From assembly GCA_965220615.1 (NCBI GenBank), contig CBDCQL010000002.1:2108001-2172000 (forward strand): 64,000 nt of DNA, written 5' to 3'. This document shows positions 25,201-32,751 of the stretch, piece after piece. Every line of letters starts with the position of its first letter. Positions within the stretch are counted from its first letter, which is position 1. The notes beneath the pieces are model-generated. The model was not told the DNA's origin, did not search any database, and was given only the letters and a program-made list of their open reading frames with translations. The translations under genes and the position numbers were made by a program. Source of the stretch: JAGWBD01 sp965220615. Lineage in GTDB: Bacteria > Chloroflexota > Anaerolineae > Aggregatilineales > Phototrophicaceae.

Positions 25201-25755
25201 GGCGATGACCTGATCGTCTGGCAGCACGAGGCGCTGGTCGGCGGCGAGCGACGCGAGCAGGCCCGTTTCAGCTTTCCGCGCCAGCCGACGGGCGATCGCC
25301 TCTGCATCGCCGATTACTTCGCGCCGGCGGAGGGCGGCCAGGTCGACGTCGTCGCGCTGCAAATCGTCACCGTAGGCGCGGTCGCCACGGAAACCGTCGA
25401 CGCCCTGCAAGACGCCGACGAATACAGCGAGGCCTGGTTCTTCCACGGGCTGGCGGTGCAGGCCGCCGAGGCCACGGCCGTGTACGTGCATCAGCACGTC
25501 GCGCGCGAACTGGGCATCCCCGCGGAGCGGGGCAAGCGTTACAGTTGGGGCTACCCGGCCTGCCCCGAACTGGCTGACCACAAGACGGTGCTGCGACTCT
25601 TGCCGGGAGCAAATGAACTCGGCCTGGAACTGACCAGCGCCTTTCAGTGGGTGCCGGAGCAGAGCACGGCCGCCATCGTCGTCCATCATCCCGCCGCACG
25701 CTACTTCAGCGTCGGCAATCTCGACCGCTCGGCCATGATCCTTGACCAGGGCTGA
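22216..25755 (+). CDS. metH: Cobalamin-dependent methionine synthase
   Basis: The 1179-residue protein carries all four MetH modules in order. The homocysteine-binding barrel (residues about 1-320) has a GGCCGTTPEH zinc motif. The methyltetrahydrofolate-binding barrel spans about 350-610. The cobalamin cap and Rossmann domain carry DVHDIG (D751, H753 as lower cobalt ligand, G756) up to about 890. The AdoMet activation domain spans about 920-1179 with RYSWGYPACPE. It transfers methyl from methyltetrahydrofolate to homocysteine. There is no clear ribosome-binding site at ATG 22216. Upstream lie the palindrome array and, beyond fic, a SAM-riboswitch-like RNA. Confidence 0.96.
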   Translation: MNRAQRTFTNRRYLDAIADHVVLFDGAMGTSIQMREPVAADYGGEQYEGCVDYLSITHPDMIKAIHESFLAVGCEVVETNTFRGNRLTLGEYGLGERTLEINRAAARLARRACDKFEQATGMPRFVAGSMGPSGKLPGGEDPDLSDITWGELADLFYEQARGLCEGGADLLLLETSQDMLEVKAAIQGVQRYFADSGTRVPLQVQVTLDTSGRMLFGTDIDSAMTTLEALPVDVIGLNCSTGPEYMRAPVQHLLENSRLPLSVLPNAGLPVNVEGEAVYPMEPGPFSEMVADFAARGVNVIGGCCGTTPEHMAQLVAVVHGDSRDGRPLSLRPPAARQPQHEAKASSAMTATPMVQQPGPTMIGERVSSLGSRKVKQLLLADDYDGVVQIAVDQVERGAHMLDVCVALTERDDELEQMQQLVKKLALAVPAPLIIDTTEADVAAAALEQYPGRAIINGNNLENGRERVDQVLPVAREHGAGVLSMTIDEEGMAHDRERKLAVAQRITQIACEDYGMSPEDLIYDTLTFPLTTGQAELRDSAIETIEGLRLIKQRIPGVLTALGISNVSFGVRTGARGVLNSVFLWHAVQAGLDMAIVNPAHITPLAEIPPEQRQLAEDLIFNRHEDALTDFIQFFEQNEVQLAGHELVDPTADMSSEGALHWQIVHRKKDGLEALIDDCLTRQDAIGVLNNVLLPAMKEVGDKFGSGELILPFVLQSAEAMKRAVAYLEQFMERLEGASKGTVVLATVYGDVHDIGKNLVKTILGNNGYTVHDLGKQVPANTIIDQAQELRADAIGLSALLVSTSKQMPLIVNELARRDLDFPVLIGGAAINRRFGRRILFLEDDGQPYAPGVFYCRDAFEGLEVVDGLVDPQRRSELLTGLLADARAERERPAAGRKRARADGGSTVGAAPSIPQPPFHGAKTIDYLPLEIVLQHVHRPELFRLSWGAKNTRGEEWEKLEAEFTARLEAMSRQALRERSLQPQAVYGYFPASSEGDDLIVWQHEALVGGERREQARFSFPRQPTGDRLCIADYFAPAEGGQVDVVALQIVTVGAVATETVDALQDADEYSEAWFFHGLAVQAAEATAVYVHQHVARELGIPAERGKRYSWGYPACPELADHKTVLRLLPGANELGLELTSAFQWVPEQSTAAIVVHHPAARYFSVGNLDRSAMILDQG

Positions 25756-25788
25756 GTGCGTCACTCCGTAAACTTCAGGAGGGTTTTC

Positions 25789-25854
25789 TTGTCTTTCAGA
25801 GCCATGTCGCAGGCGCTACGCCTGATGCCGCCGTCGCCGGTGTTGGCCGCATGA
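25789..25854 (+). other. Possible 21-codon upstream ORF coupled to the next gene
   Basis: A strong AGGAGGG at 25777-25783 is followed six bases later by TTG 25789. The short frame ends in TGA at 25852-25854, overlapping the ATG at 25851 of the next gene (ATGA). The peptide would have three Met codons or starts in 21. It could couple translation, or the ribosome-binding site may be incidental. Confidence 0.25.
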
Positions 25855-26234
25855 TCTTTCACCGCTCGCCGCCGCTGTGGCGCACCCTGGTCGCCATACT
25901 GCTGGGCGCGTTCCTGTTTGTCCTGCTCTTCGTGCTGCTGATCGACCACGCCTGCCACATGGACATCGTTTCGCGCCAGATGATGTATCCGGGCGCAGAA
26001 ATCGTCTCCGAGGAATACGACCTCCTCCGCCCGCGCGCCTGGGGCTTCACCACCCTGGTGCTGCAGACCGACGACGACGAGGAGACGCTCAAACAGTGGA
26101 TCCGCGAACGCAACCTTGAACTGCTGCGCGCGGAGCGTTACCGCGGCCTGGCCGCCATCACCTGGGGCGTGCAGCCCGTTGAGGAAGGCGTACCGGAAGG
26201 TCGCCTGGTTTATGCCAGCAGTTGCGGCGTCTGA
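25851..26234 (+). CDS. Small membrane-anchored hypothetical protein
   Basis: The 127-residue protein has one strongly hydrophobic N-terminal segment (about residues 10-32), then a soluble domain of about 90 residues with an acidic stretch (TDDDEETLKQWIRERN) and two Cys near the end. It sits between metH and the fused methyltransferase/MTHFR gene, same strand, 21 bases before the latter, so it may belong to one transcript. I recognise no family. Confidence 0.65.
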   Translation: MIFHRSPPLWRTLVAILLGAFLFVLLFVLLIDHACHMDIVSRQMMYPGAEIVSEEYDLLRPRAWGFTTLVLQTDDDEETLKQWIRERNLELLRAERYRGLAAITWGVQPVEEGVPEGRLVYASSCGV

Positions 26235-26255
26235 ACAGACGATAGTGAGGCCCTG

Positions 26256-28130
26256 ATGGCAGCCCTGCCCTTCGCCCAACGCATTCGCCAGCCGGCGCCC
26301 CTGCTGGTGGACGGCGCCATGGGCACCATGCTGCACGAGCAGGGCCTGCCGATCGGCGCTTGCTTCGACGCGCTCTGCCTGCACGAGCCCGAACGGGTGG
26401 CGCGCGTCCATCGCGCCTTTCTGGACGCCGGCTCGGAGTTGCTGGAGACCAACACCTTCAGCGCCAACCGCTTCAAACTGGCCAACCACGGGCTGGAAGA
26501 CCAACTGACGACCATCAACCGCGCCGCCGTGAGGCTCGCCCGTGAGGTCATGCGCGAGAGCGACGGCGAGAATCTCTACCTTTCCGGATCGATCGGCCCC
26601 CTGGGCGTGCGCCTGCAACCCTACGGCCGCCTCGCGCGCGAGGACGCCCGCGCGGCCTTTCGCGAACAGGCGCAGGCGTTGCTCGCCGAAGGCGTCGACC
26701 TGATCGTGCTGGAGACCTTCAGCGACCTCAACGAACTGCTGGAAGGGCTGGCCGCCCTGCGCGAACTGGACCCGGCCATGCCCGTCGCCTGCCAGATGAC
26801 CTTTGAGAACGACGACCGCACCCAGCTGGGCTGGCTGCCGGGCGCCGTCGCCCGCGGCCTGATGGACGCCGGAGCCGACATCATCGGCATCAACTGCAGC
26901 AGCGGGCCGGCCCAGATCGCGCGCCTGCTGCAGGCCATGCAACACAGCGCGCCGGGCCAACGCTACTCCGCCCAGCCCAACGCCGGTTTCCCGGAACTGG
27001 TCGGCGACCGCGTCATGTACCCCGCCACCGTCGATTACTTCGCCGACTACGCCCTCACCTTTCGCGATCTTGGCGCAGTACTGATCGGCGGTTGCTGCGG
27101 CACGCACCCCGAACACATCGCCGCCATGCGCCGGGCCCTCGACGATCCGCAGGCGTCGTCAACGCCGGTGCCCGCGCTCGTGCACATTGAGGATGAGGAA
27201 GACCTCGCGCCAGACCGCCCGACCCGTCTGGCGGACCAGTTGACGCGTCGTGAATTCGTCATCAGCGTCGAGATGGCCCCGCCGCGCAGCTACACGCCGC
27301 AGCGTCTGCTCAACGCCGCCCGCACCCTGCAGGAAGCCGGCGCCGACGTCATCAACGTCGCCGACAGCCCCGCCGCGCGCATGCGTATGAGCCCCTGGGC
27401 CATCGGCCACCTGCTGCAGTCGCGACTGGGCATGGAGACCGTGCTGCACTTCCCCACCCGCGGACGCAACCTGCTGCGCGTGCAGGGCGACCTGCTGGCG
27501 GCCCACGCCCTCGGTCTGCGCAACCTCTTTGTGGTCATGGGCGACCCCACCCAGGTGGGCGACTACCCCGAAGCCATGGATCTCTACGACCTGGCGCCCT
27601 CGGCCCTGATCCACCTCATCCGCCAGCGCCTTAACCACGGCCTGGACCAGGCCGGTCACTCCATCGGCCAGCCCACCTCCTTCACGGTTGGCTGCGCGCT
27701 TAACATGAATGCCGCCAACCCTGAGCGCGAGAGCCGCGTGTTGCTGCGCAAGCTGCAGGGCGGCGCCAGCTTCGCCCTCGGTCAGGCCATTTTCGAACCG
27801 GAGCGCATCCGCGCCTTCCACGAGCAATACGCGGCCATCGTCGGCGAGGACCTGCGCCTGCCCGTATTGATGGGCCTGATGCCGCTCTACAGCGTCAAAC
27901 ACGCCCGCTTCCTGCACAACGAGGTGCCCGGCATCCACATTCCGCCGCAGATCATCGAACGCATGGGAGATGCCGGTGAGGATGCCCCCCAGGAGGGGCT
28001 GCGCATCGCCGGGGAATTGCTGGCCGCCATGCGCGACCAGGTGCAGGGCACCTACATCATTCCGGCCTTCGGCCGCTACGACCTCGCCGCCGACCTTGTG
28101 GAACAGGCGCGCGCACTCGCCCCGGCCTGA
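26256..28130 (+). CDS. Bifunctional homocysteine S-methyltransferase / methylenetetrahydrofolate reductase
   Basis: The 624-residue fusion has two enzymes. Residues about 1-295 form a homocysteine methyltransferase barrel (DGAMGTML start, INCSSGP, and the zinc site GGCCGTHPEH). Residues about 330-620 form an MTHFR barrel (EMAPPRSY, RNLFVVMGDPT, and a LPVLMGLMPLYS strand). MTHFR makes the methyltetrahydrofolate used by MetH upstream, so the segment gathers methionine-cycle steps. This fusion is known in Chloroflexota, Firmicutes and Thermus-type bacteria. The stop is followed by an acyltransferase relic. Confidence 0.93.
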   Translation: MAALPFAQRIRQPAPLLVDGAMGTMLHEQGLPIGACFDALCLHEPERVARVHRAFLDAGSELLETNTFSANRFKLANHGLEDQLTTINRAAVRLAREVMRESDGENLYLSGSIGPLGVRLQPYGRLAREDARAAFREQAQALLAEGVDLIVLETFSDLNELLEGLAALRELDPAMPVACQMTFENDDRTQLGWLPGAVARGLMDAGADIIGINCSSGPAQIARLLQAMQHSAPGQRYSAQPNAGFPELVGDRVMYPATVDYFADYALTFRDLGAVLIGGCCGTHPEHIAAMRRALDDPQASSTPVPALVHIEDEEDLAPDRPTRLADQLTRREFVISVEMAPPRSYTPQRLLNAARTLQEAGADVINVADSPAARMRMSPWAIGHLLQSRLGMETVLHFPTRGRNLLRVQGDLLAAHALGLRNLFVVMGDPTQVGDYPEAMDLYDLAPSALIHLIRQRLNHGLDQAGHSIGQPTSFTVGCALNMNAANPERESRVLLRKLQGGASFALGQAIFEPERIRAFHEQYAAIVGEDLRLPVLMGLMPLYSVKHARFLHNEVPGIHIPPQIIERMGDAGEDAPQEGLRIAGELLAAMRDQVQGTYIIPAFGRYDLAADLVEQARALAPA

Positions 28131-28155
28131 CCCGCCCATGCGTGCAAGCTCGCCC

Positions 28156-28380
28156 ATGAAACGTTTTCACGATCTCGACGCCCTGCGCGCCTGCGCCATG
28201 TTGCCGGGCGTCCTGTTGCACGCCCCATCCGGGCCCTTGTGCCGAACCCGCACCTCTTTTACATCGCGCTGGTGCTGGTCGTCAGCGGCCTGCTGCTGCT
28301 TGCCTGGACCCGTGAAGTTCGCTACACATGGTTCGGGACGCTGTTGAACGGCAAACGCGAGCGGCCGGAAGCCGAAAGTG
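28156..28380 (+). pseudogene. Acyltransferase-3 family pseudogene with large internal deletion
   Basis: ATG 28156 opens with MKRFHDLDALRACAML, the very conserved start of membrane acyltransferases (OpgC/acyltransferase 3 type), for about 24 residues ending LLHA. About 15 bases later the frame changes, and a second piece (LFYIALVLVVSGLLLLAW, then VRYTWFGTLLNGKR) matches the last transmembrane helix and basic tail of such proteins. Roughly 300 residues are missing between the two ends. Neither piece could work as an enzyme. A repeat element lies just downstream. Confidence 0.6.
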
Positions 28381-28446
28381 GCGCGGTGGGTCATGGTCCC
28401 CCCGTGACGCCACATGCTCCGCTCGCTTTGTCGCGGGCGGCACAGG

Positions 28447-28503
28447 CACTGACTGCTTCGCCCCCTACGCTTCGCCGCTTCTGGGATAAACCGCAGTCAG
28501 CAC
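28447..28503 (+). repeat. Dispersed intergenic repeat, copy 1
   Basis: The segment CACTGAC-T/C-GCTTCGCCCC...CGCTTCGCCGCT...GGGATAAACCG...CAGCAC is shared, with small differences, with 40707-40780. It ends immediately before the ribosome-binding site of the PhyH gene. Confidence 0.6.
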
Positions 28504-28516
28504 GAGGAGGCAATTG

Positions 28517-29293
28517 ATGGGCCCTGACCTGAAGCGACATTACGACGAACGGGGTTACGCCATCGTGCGCAAGGCCATTGACGCCGACCTCGCCGCTGAA
28601 ACGGCCGAACACGTCCACTGGCTGTCGCGCCGGAACCCCAGTGTGCGGCCAGAGGCCTTTTTCCACAATTTCCTGATAAACGATCCCTTCATGCACCGTC
28701 TCGTCAGCGACGAGCGCATCGTCGACATTCTCGAGCCCTTTCTCGGGCCAAACATCGCGCTCTATGCGCCGCACTACATCGCCAAGCCGCCCGGCGACGG
28801 CAAGCCCGTCCTCTGGCACCAGGACGGCTATTACTGGCCACTGGAACCGATGGAAGTGATGACCGTCTGGCTGGCGGCGACGGCCTCCACCCGCGAAAAC
28901 GGCTGCATGCGCATCCTGCCCGGCACGCAGAACATGCGCTTGCTCTCACGGCGGGAGATGGTAGACGTCGATGAAGAAAAGTACGTCCTGAACTCGCAGA
29001 TCCACCCCTCGCTGATCGACGATTCCGACGTCGTGGACCTCGAACTGGAAGCCGGCGACGTCTCCATTCACAACCCGCGCATCATCCACGGCTCCGAAGC
29101 CAACACCTCCGACAGCTGGCGCATCGGCCTGACGCTGCGCTACATCCCCACCACAACGCGCGTCAAGGCCGAGGGCTGGCGCAGCATCCTCGTGCGCGGC
29201 GACGCGGTCGACAACGGCAATCTCTACGCCGAACGGCCGCGCTACGTGCCGGGCGAATGCATGCCCTTCCGCGACGCGGAAAGCTGGAGTTGA
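28517..29293 (+). CDS. Phytanoyl-CoA dioxygenase (PhyH) family Fe(II)/2-oxoglutarate oxygenase
   Basis: The 258-residue protein has the iron-binding HxD (LWHQDGYYW, about residues 102-104), a following conserved GCMRILPGTQN segment, and the distal His with the 2-oxoglutarate-binding Arg (RIIHGSEANTSDSWRIG). AGGAGG seven bases before ATG 28517 fixes the start. Family members hydroxylate diverse small molecules; the substrate here is unknown. Confidence 0.85.
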   Translation: MGPDLKRHYDERGYAIVRKAIDADLAAETAEHVHWLSRRNPSVRPEAFFHNFLINDPFMHRLVSDERIVDILEPFLGPNIALYAPHYIAKPPGDGKPVLWHQDGYYWPLEPMEVMTVWLAATASTRENGCMRILPGTQNMRLLSRREMVDVDEEKYVLNSQIHPSLIDDSDVVDLELEAGDVSIHNPRIIHGSEANTSDSWRIGLTLRYIPTTTRVKAEGWRSILVRGDAVDNGNLYAERPRYVPGECMPFRDAESWS

Positions 29294-29302
29294 ACCAGGG
29301 CC

Positions 29303-30436
29303 TCAGCGCAACTGCGCGTCGGCAAAATCGAGATAGCGCTCCCAGTCCCAGGCCGTGATGTCGTGCCCGCCGCGGCGCAGATGATAGCCGACGCGGCCGG
29401 CCACGACCGTATCAGGCGCCGGCTGTTCCCGAAGCGGCAGGCCCTCGTGGCCCATGAGCTGCCAGACCGGAGAGGCGGCCCGCGTCGCCAGAAACTCGCC
29501 GCGCGGGTCGGCCCAGAGGTCGTCGCTCGCGCTGGCCACGTAGAGCGGCCGCGGCGCGATCAGGGCCAGCAACATGTGCTGGTCGAGCGGCAGTTCGTCC
29601 TCGCGCTCGTTGTACGCCCGGAAGTTGCGGCAAAACCAGTGCGGAAAGCGCGTGTTGATGGCCGCCACCGTTTCGCCGAAGCGTCGCCGTGAGAGCGCCG
29701 CGCCGGCGCAGCCGCTGTTGTTGCTGATGACCAGCGCGAAGCGTTCGTCGCGGGCGGCGGCCCATAGCGCCGTCTTGCCCAGGCGCGAATGGCCGACAAG
29801 CGCGACCGGGCCGCAGTCGCCAGTTTCCAGCAGGGCGTCCAGCGCCCGGCTCAGCCCCCAGGCCCAGGTCGCCACTGCGCCCCAGGCGCTCCCCTCATCG
29901 ACCGGCGCTTCAAACAGCCGCTGCACGCTGTCGGCCCGGCCATCGACGCGGTCCGGATACAGGTCATCGCAGCACAGCGTCGCCAGGCCGTAACCGCGCG
30001 CGAGAATGGCTTCGACCGGCCAGCGGCCGGCGCTGCTGCCGCGCGCTGCCGCATCGCCCGACGGCGCCAGGATCGCCGGATCGGCGTGAGTCGTGTGATT
30101 GCCGTTGAAATTTAGGCCCAGAAAAACTGGCGCCGGTCGCCACCGCGGTGTCCACAGCAGCAGATGCAGGCTGTGCGCGCCGTCGATCAGCAGACGCAGT
30201 TGACGTCGTTCCGCGCCACCGGACAGCGCGGTCTCTTCCAGAGTTTCGACGTGCAGGGGCAGACTCTGTACCGGCGTCTGACCGTAGACCTGTTGCGCGA
30301 AGAGCGCCAGCAGTTGCGGTCGCCGTTGTTCGCGCCAGGTGTCGGCGTCAGTTACCGGGCTGCCATCGGCCAGGCGCAGCAGCGGCGGCAACTCGTAGTC
30401 CGGCACCAGCGCCTCGTCGTAATTTGTGTCGTTCAC
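29303..30436 (-). CDS. Alpha/beta hydrolase, CE15-like (glucuronoyl esterase/acetylxylan esterase group)
   Basis: The 377-residue hydrolase has the nucleophile elbow VGHSRLGKTA, the following ISNNSGCAGAALSRR segment characteristic of bacterial CE15 relatives, a LIAPRPLYVASASDD strand and a late GGHDITAWDW that supplies the catalytic His. CE15 enzymes cleave lignin-carbohydrate ester bonds or related sugar esters. I start at GTG 30436 with AAGGAC upstream; the longer frame to 30574 overlaps the chelatase gene and lacks homology. No signal peptide is evident. Confidence 0.78.
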   Translation of the reverse strand: MNDTNYDEALVPDYELPPLLRLADGSPVTDADTWREQRRPQLLALFAQQVYGQTPVQSLPLHVETLEETALSGGAERRQLRLLIDGAHSLHLLLWTPRWRPAPVFLGLNFNGNHTTHADPAILAPSGDAAARGSSAGRWPVEAILARGYGLATLCCDDLYPDRVDGRADSVQRLFEAPVDEGSAWGAVATWAWGLSRALDALLETGDCGPVALVGHSRLGKTALWAAARDERFALVISNNSGCAGAALSRRRFGETVAAINTRFPHWFCRNFRAYNEREDELPLDQHMLLALIAPRPLYVASASDDLWADPRGEFLATRAASPVWQLMGHEGLPLREQPAPDTVVAGRVGYHLRRGGHDITAWDWERYLDFADAQLR

Positions 30437-30452
30437 GGAAAGTCCTTGAAGT

Positions 30453-31421
30453 TCAGCGTGGCGTTTCCATCTCCTGGCGCACGGTCTGGTAGAGCAGTTC
30501 GGCGTGCAGCTGGCCCAGGGTATAGCAGGGCCCGCCCAGTTTCTCCGCCAGCCGGCTGGCCAGGCCACGGTCAAAGGCCACGTGTTCCATGTTAATGGTG
30601 ACGGTCTTGATGTCGTGTTCGCGAATCATGGTCGCGATGCGATGTGCCTCGTCCTGCGGGGCCTGGTCGCTGATGGACACGTTGCCGGCGCCGTCCGTCA
30701 GCAGAATGATCATGGGCACAACGTCGGGATTGAGCGTGGTCTCGCGCCGCACCGTCTCATAGGAGAGCAGCAACCCGGCCGAGAGCGGCGTCTTGCCGCC
30801 GACCGGAATGTTGGCCAGCGCCTTTTTGGCCAGCAGCACCGAGTTGGTCGGCGAGAGTACCAGCGAGGCGCGGTCCTTCTGGAAGACCACCAGGCCCACG
30901 CGGTCACGCCGCTGGTAGGCGTCCGTCAACAGCGACATGATGGCGCCCTTGGTGGCCTGCATGCGCTCCGAAACGGCCATGCTCCACGAGGCATCCACCG
31001 CAAACAGAATGAGATTCGAGGCGCGGCGCACGCGCACCTTGCGCTGGAGGTCGTCCACCCGCAGCGACCAGGCCACGCCGCTTTCTTTCCGCTCCGCCTC
31101 GCGTTCCTGTTGATGCGGCGCGGCGGCCCGCAGTGTGGCGTCGAAGGCGACGTCGTCGGTGCGGCCGTTGGCCGGCCGCGCCTGGATGTAGCGCCCCCGC
31201 TTGCGCTCGGTCTTCGTGCGCGAACGACGGCCGGCGCGCTGCCGCGTCAGGCGGTCGAGCGGGGTATCCAGTTTGCGCGGCGTGAATTCGGCCTTGCTCT
31301 CGACCTGCTTGCCGCCTTCCCACCAGTAGGCGTCCTGCTGGTCGAAAACGTTTTGCGGCGCCGGCTCGGCCTGGCCGAGGTCCGGCAGTTCCTCGTCACT
31401 GCTATCGCTCAGTGACTGACT
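30453..31421 (-). CDS. ChlD/BchD-like VWA portion of a chelatase subunit, reached by -1 frameshift from the ChlI-like gene
   Basis: This frame has no ATG/GTG/TTG between its upstream stop (31428-31430) and GTG 31076, yet its coding character is continuous from 31421. It has an acidic/proline linker, a Trp-rich segment, the FDATLRAAAPHQ motif typical of ChlD, and a VWA domain with a complete MIDAS DASWSM. Entry by a -1 shift on the A9 run at 31421-31429 would join it to the AAA+ domain, giving about 691 residues (30453..32527), the normal ChlD architecture. Alternatives are independent initiation at GTG 31076, or a miscounted homopolymer (ten A would fuse the frames). Confidence 0.75.
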   Translation of the reverse strand, partial: SQSLSDSSDEELPDLGQAEPAPQNVFDQQDAYWWEGGKQVESKAEFTPRKLDTPLDRLTRQRAGRRSRTKTERKRGRYIQARPANGRTDDVAFDATLRAAAPHQQEREAERKESGVAWSLRVDDLQRKVRVRRASNLILFAVDASWSMAVSERMQATKGAIMSLLTDAYQRRDRVGLVVFQKDRASLVLSPTNSVLLAKKALANIPVGGKTPLSAGLLLSYETVRRETTLNPDVVPMIILLTDGAGNVSISDQAPQDEAHRIATMIREHDIKTVTINMEHVAFDRGLASRLAEKLGGPCYTLGQLHAELLYQTVRQEMETPR

Positions 31422-31447
31422 TTTTTTTTAGCCGCCTGTTCTTCCTC
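31395..31447 (-). other. Programmed -1 frameshift signal
   Basis: Reading the minus strand, an SD-like GAGGA (31447-31443) lies 13 bases before a run of nine A (31429-31421), which provides A-AAA-AAA in the zero frame. Four bases later begins a perfect 7-bp hairpin, GTCACTG (31416-31410) with CAGTGAC (31401-31395), whose stem contains the first base(s) of the zero-frame TGA (31411-31409). SD, slippery run and hairpin are the three elements known from dnaX-type -1 frameshifting. Confidence 0.65.
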
Positions 31448-32527
31448 GCTGTCGGCGCTGGCCTCGGCGGCATCGTCGCCCTCGCTCCACTCGGACATGA
31501 CCTGGTCCAGCTGGTCGCCCATGGCGTCGATACTCATGGTGGCGTCTGTGAAGGGGCCGCGCTTGAGGCGATGCGGGATCGCCAGTTCGGCGGCCAGCAG
31601 GATGTCCTCATGGTTGATGCGCGTCCGTCCCTGCCAGGCAGCGTGGGCCCGCGCCGACTTGAGGATCACCAGGTCGGCGCGGTGGCCGTCGATGTGCAGG
31701 CTGCTGGTCAGGGTGGCGATGGCGTAGAGGTCGCGCCGATCATATTCCACCTCGTCGACCAGTTCGCGGGCGGCGGCGATACGCTGCGAGATTTGCTCCT
31801 CGCGCGGCGCCCAATCCTCGCGGAAGCCGTCGGCGTCGGTCTCGCTGGCGATGTGACGTTCAAGGATTTGCATGCGCTCGCGCGCCGCGTCGATGCTGGT
31901 GACATCCACCGAGAGCGCGAAGCGGTCCAGCAACTGCGGCCGCAGATCGCCCTCTTCGGGGTTCATCGTGCCCACCAGGATGAAGCGCGCCGGATGCGAG
32001 AAGCTGATGCCCTCGCGCTCGACCACGTTAATGCCCATGGCCGCCGAATCCAGCAGAAGGTCGACCACGTGGTCGTCGAGCAGGTTGACCTCGTCCACGT
32101 AGAGAATGCCGCGGTTGGCATTGGCCAGCACGCCGGGCTCGAAGTGCCGCTCGCCGCGCTGGATAGCCTTTTCGATATCCAGCGTGCCCACCACGCGGTC
32201 CTCGGTGGCGCTGACGGGCAGGTCCACAAAGCGGATGCGGCGCATGCTCACCGGCAATTCCTCGCCGCGTTCGTAACGCTCATGCACCACGTCCGACCAG
32301 GTGGAGGGCTGGTCGGGGTCGTCGTTGAAGGGCGAATCCGCCACCACCCGCACCTCGGGCAACAGGGCCGCCAGGGCGCGCGCGGCGGTCGACTTGCCGG
32401 TGCCGCGTTCGCCGCGGATGAGCACCCCGCCGATGCGCATGTCGATGGCGTTGAGGATCAGGGCGCGCTTCATGCGCTCCTGGCCCACGATGGCGGTGAA
32501 GGGGTATACCGGCGCTCGCTTGGTCAT
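31409..32527 (-). CDS. ChlI/BchI-like AAA+ chelatase subunit (zero-frame product)
   Basis: The 372-residue AAA+ ATPase has Walker A GERGTGKST near residue 40, Walker B ILYVDEVNLL, sensor GTMNPEEG, and the DSPFNDDP loop seen in ChlI of Mg/Co chelatases. In chelatases a ChlI ring and a ChlD ring drive metal insertion by a large subunit (ChlH/CobN), which is not in this window. The start is ATG 32527 (MTKRAPVYPF); GTG 32554 is the alternative. The protein ends just after an A9 run, and ribosomes shifting -1 there would continue into the VWA frame. It could also serve another MoxR-like chaperone function. Confidence 0.88.
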   Translation of the reverse strand: MTKRAPVYPFTAIVGQERMKRALILNAIDMRIGGVLIRGERGTGKSTAARALAALLPEVRVVADSPFNDDPDQPSTWSDVVHERYERGEELPVSMRRIRFVDLPVSATEDRVVGTLDIEKAIQRGERHFEPGVLANANRGILYVDEVNLLDDHVVDLLLDSAAMGINVVEREGISFSHPARFILVGTMNPEEGDLRPQLLDRFALSVDVTSIDAARERMQILERHIASETDADGFREDWAPREEQISQRIAAARELVDEVEYDRRDLYAIATLTSSLHIDGHRADLVILKSARAHAAWQGRTRINHEDILLAAELAIPHRLKRGPFTDATMSIDAMGDQLDQVMSEWSEGDDAAEASADSEEEQAAKKKVSH

Positions 32528-32751
32528 GTCCTGTCCCGTGAAGGCGATCGGCACGATCAGTATACACCTGATACGGGCGCCCCGTGCAGGGCGGACTTAT
32601 GTCCTTGCCAAACGCGGCTGCGCCACGTGTTAGTATTTGTCAGTCGTGCCGGTCGCAGGTGGTTGGCACGAGACCTTCGTACCTCGCCGGCCGGGCGATG
32701 TTGCCCCGACTGCCGGCGCCTGTGAGTTCATTGACACTTGTGGACCTGACC

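Noticed and set aside
22066..25764. Very long minus-strand open frame opposite metH (over 1,200 codons)
   Set aside because: It is an antisense shadow caused by GC-rich codon structure. It is low-complexity, rich in His, Gln and Gly, and matches no family, while metH on the plus strand is complete.
28239..28517. Stand-alone 92-residue protein from GTG 28239
   Set aside because: Only its first 35 residues look protein-like, and they match the end of an acyltransferase. The rest is repeat sequence, so it is part of a pseudogene.
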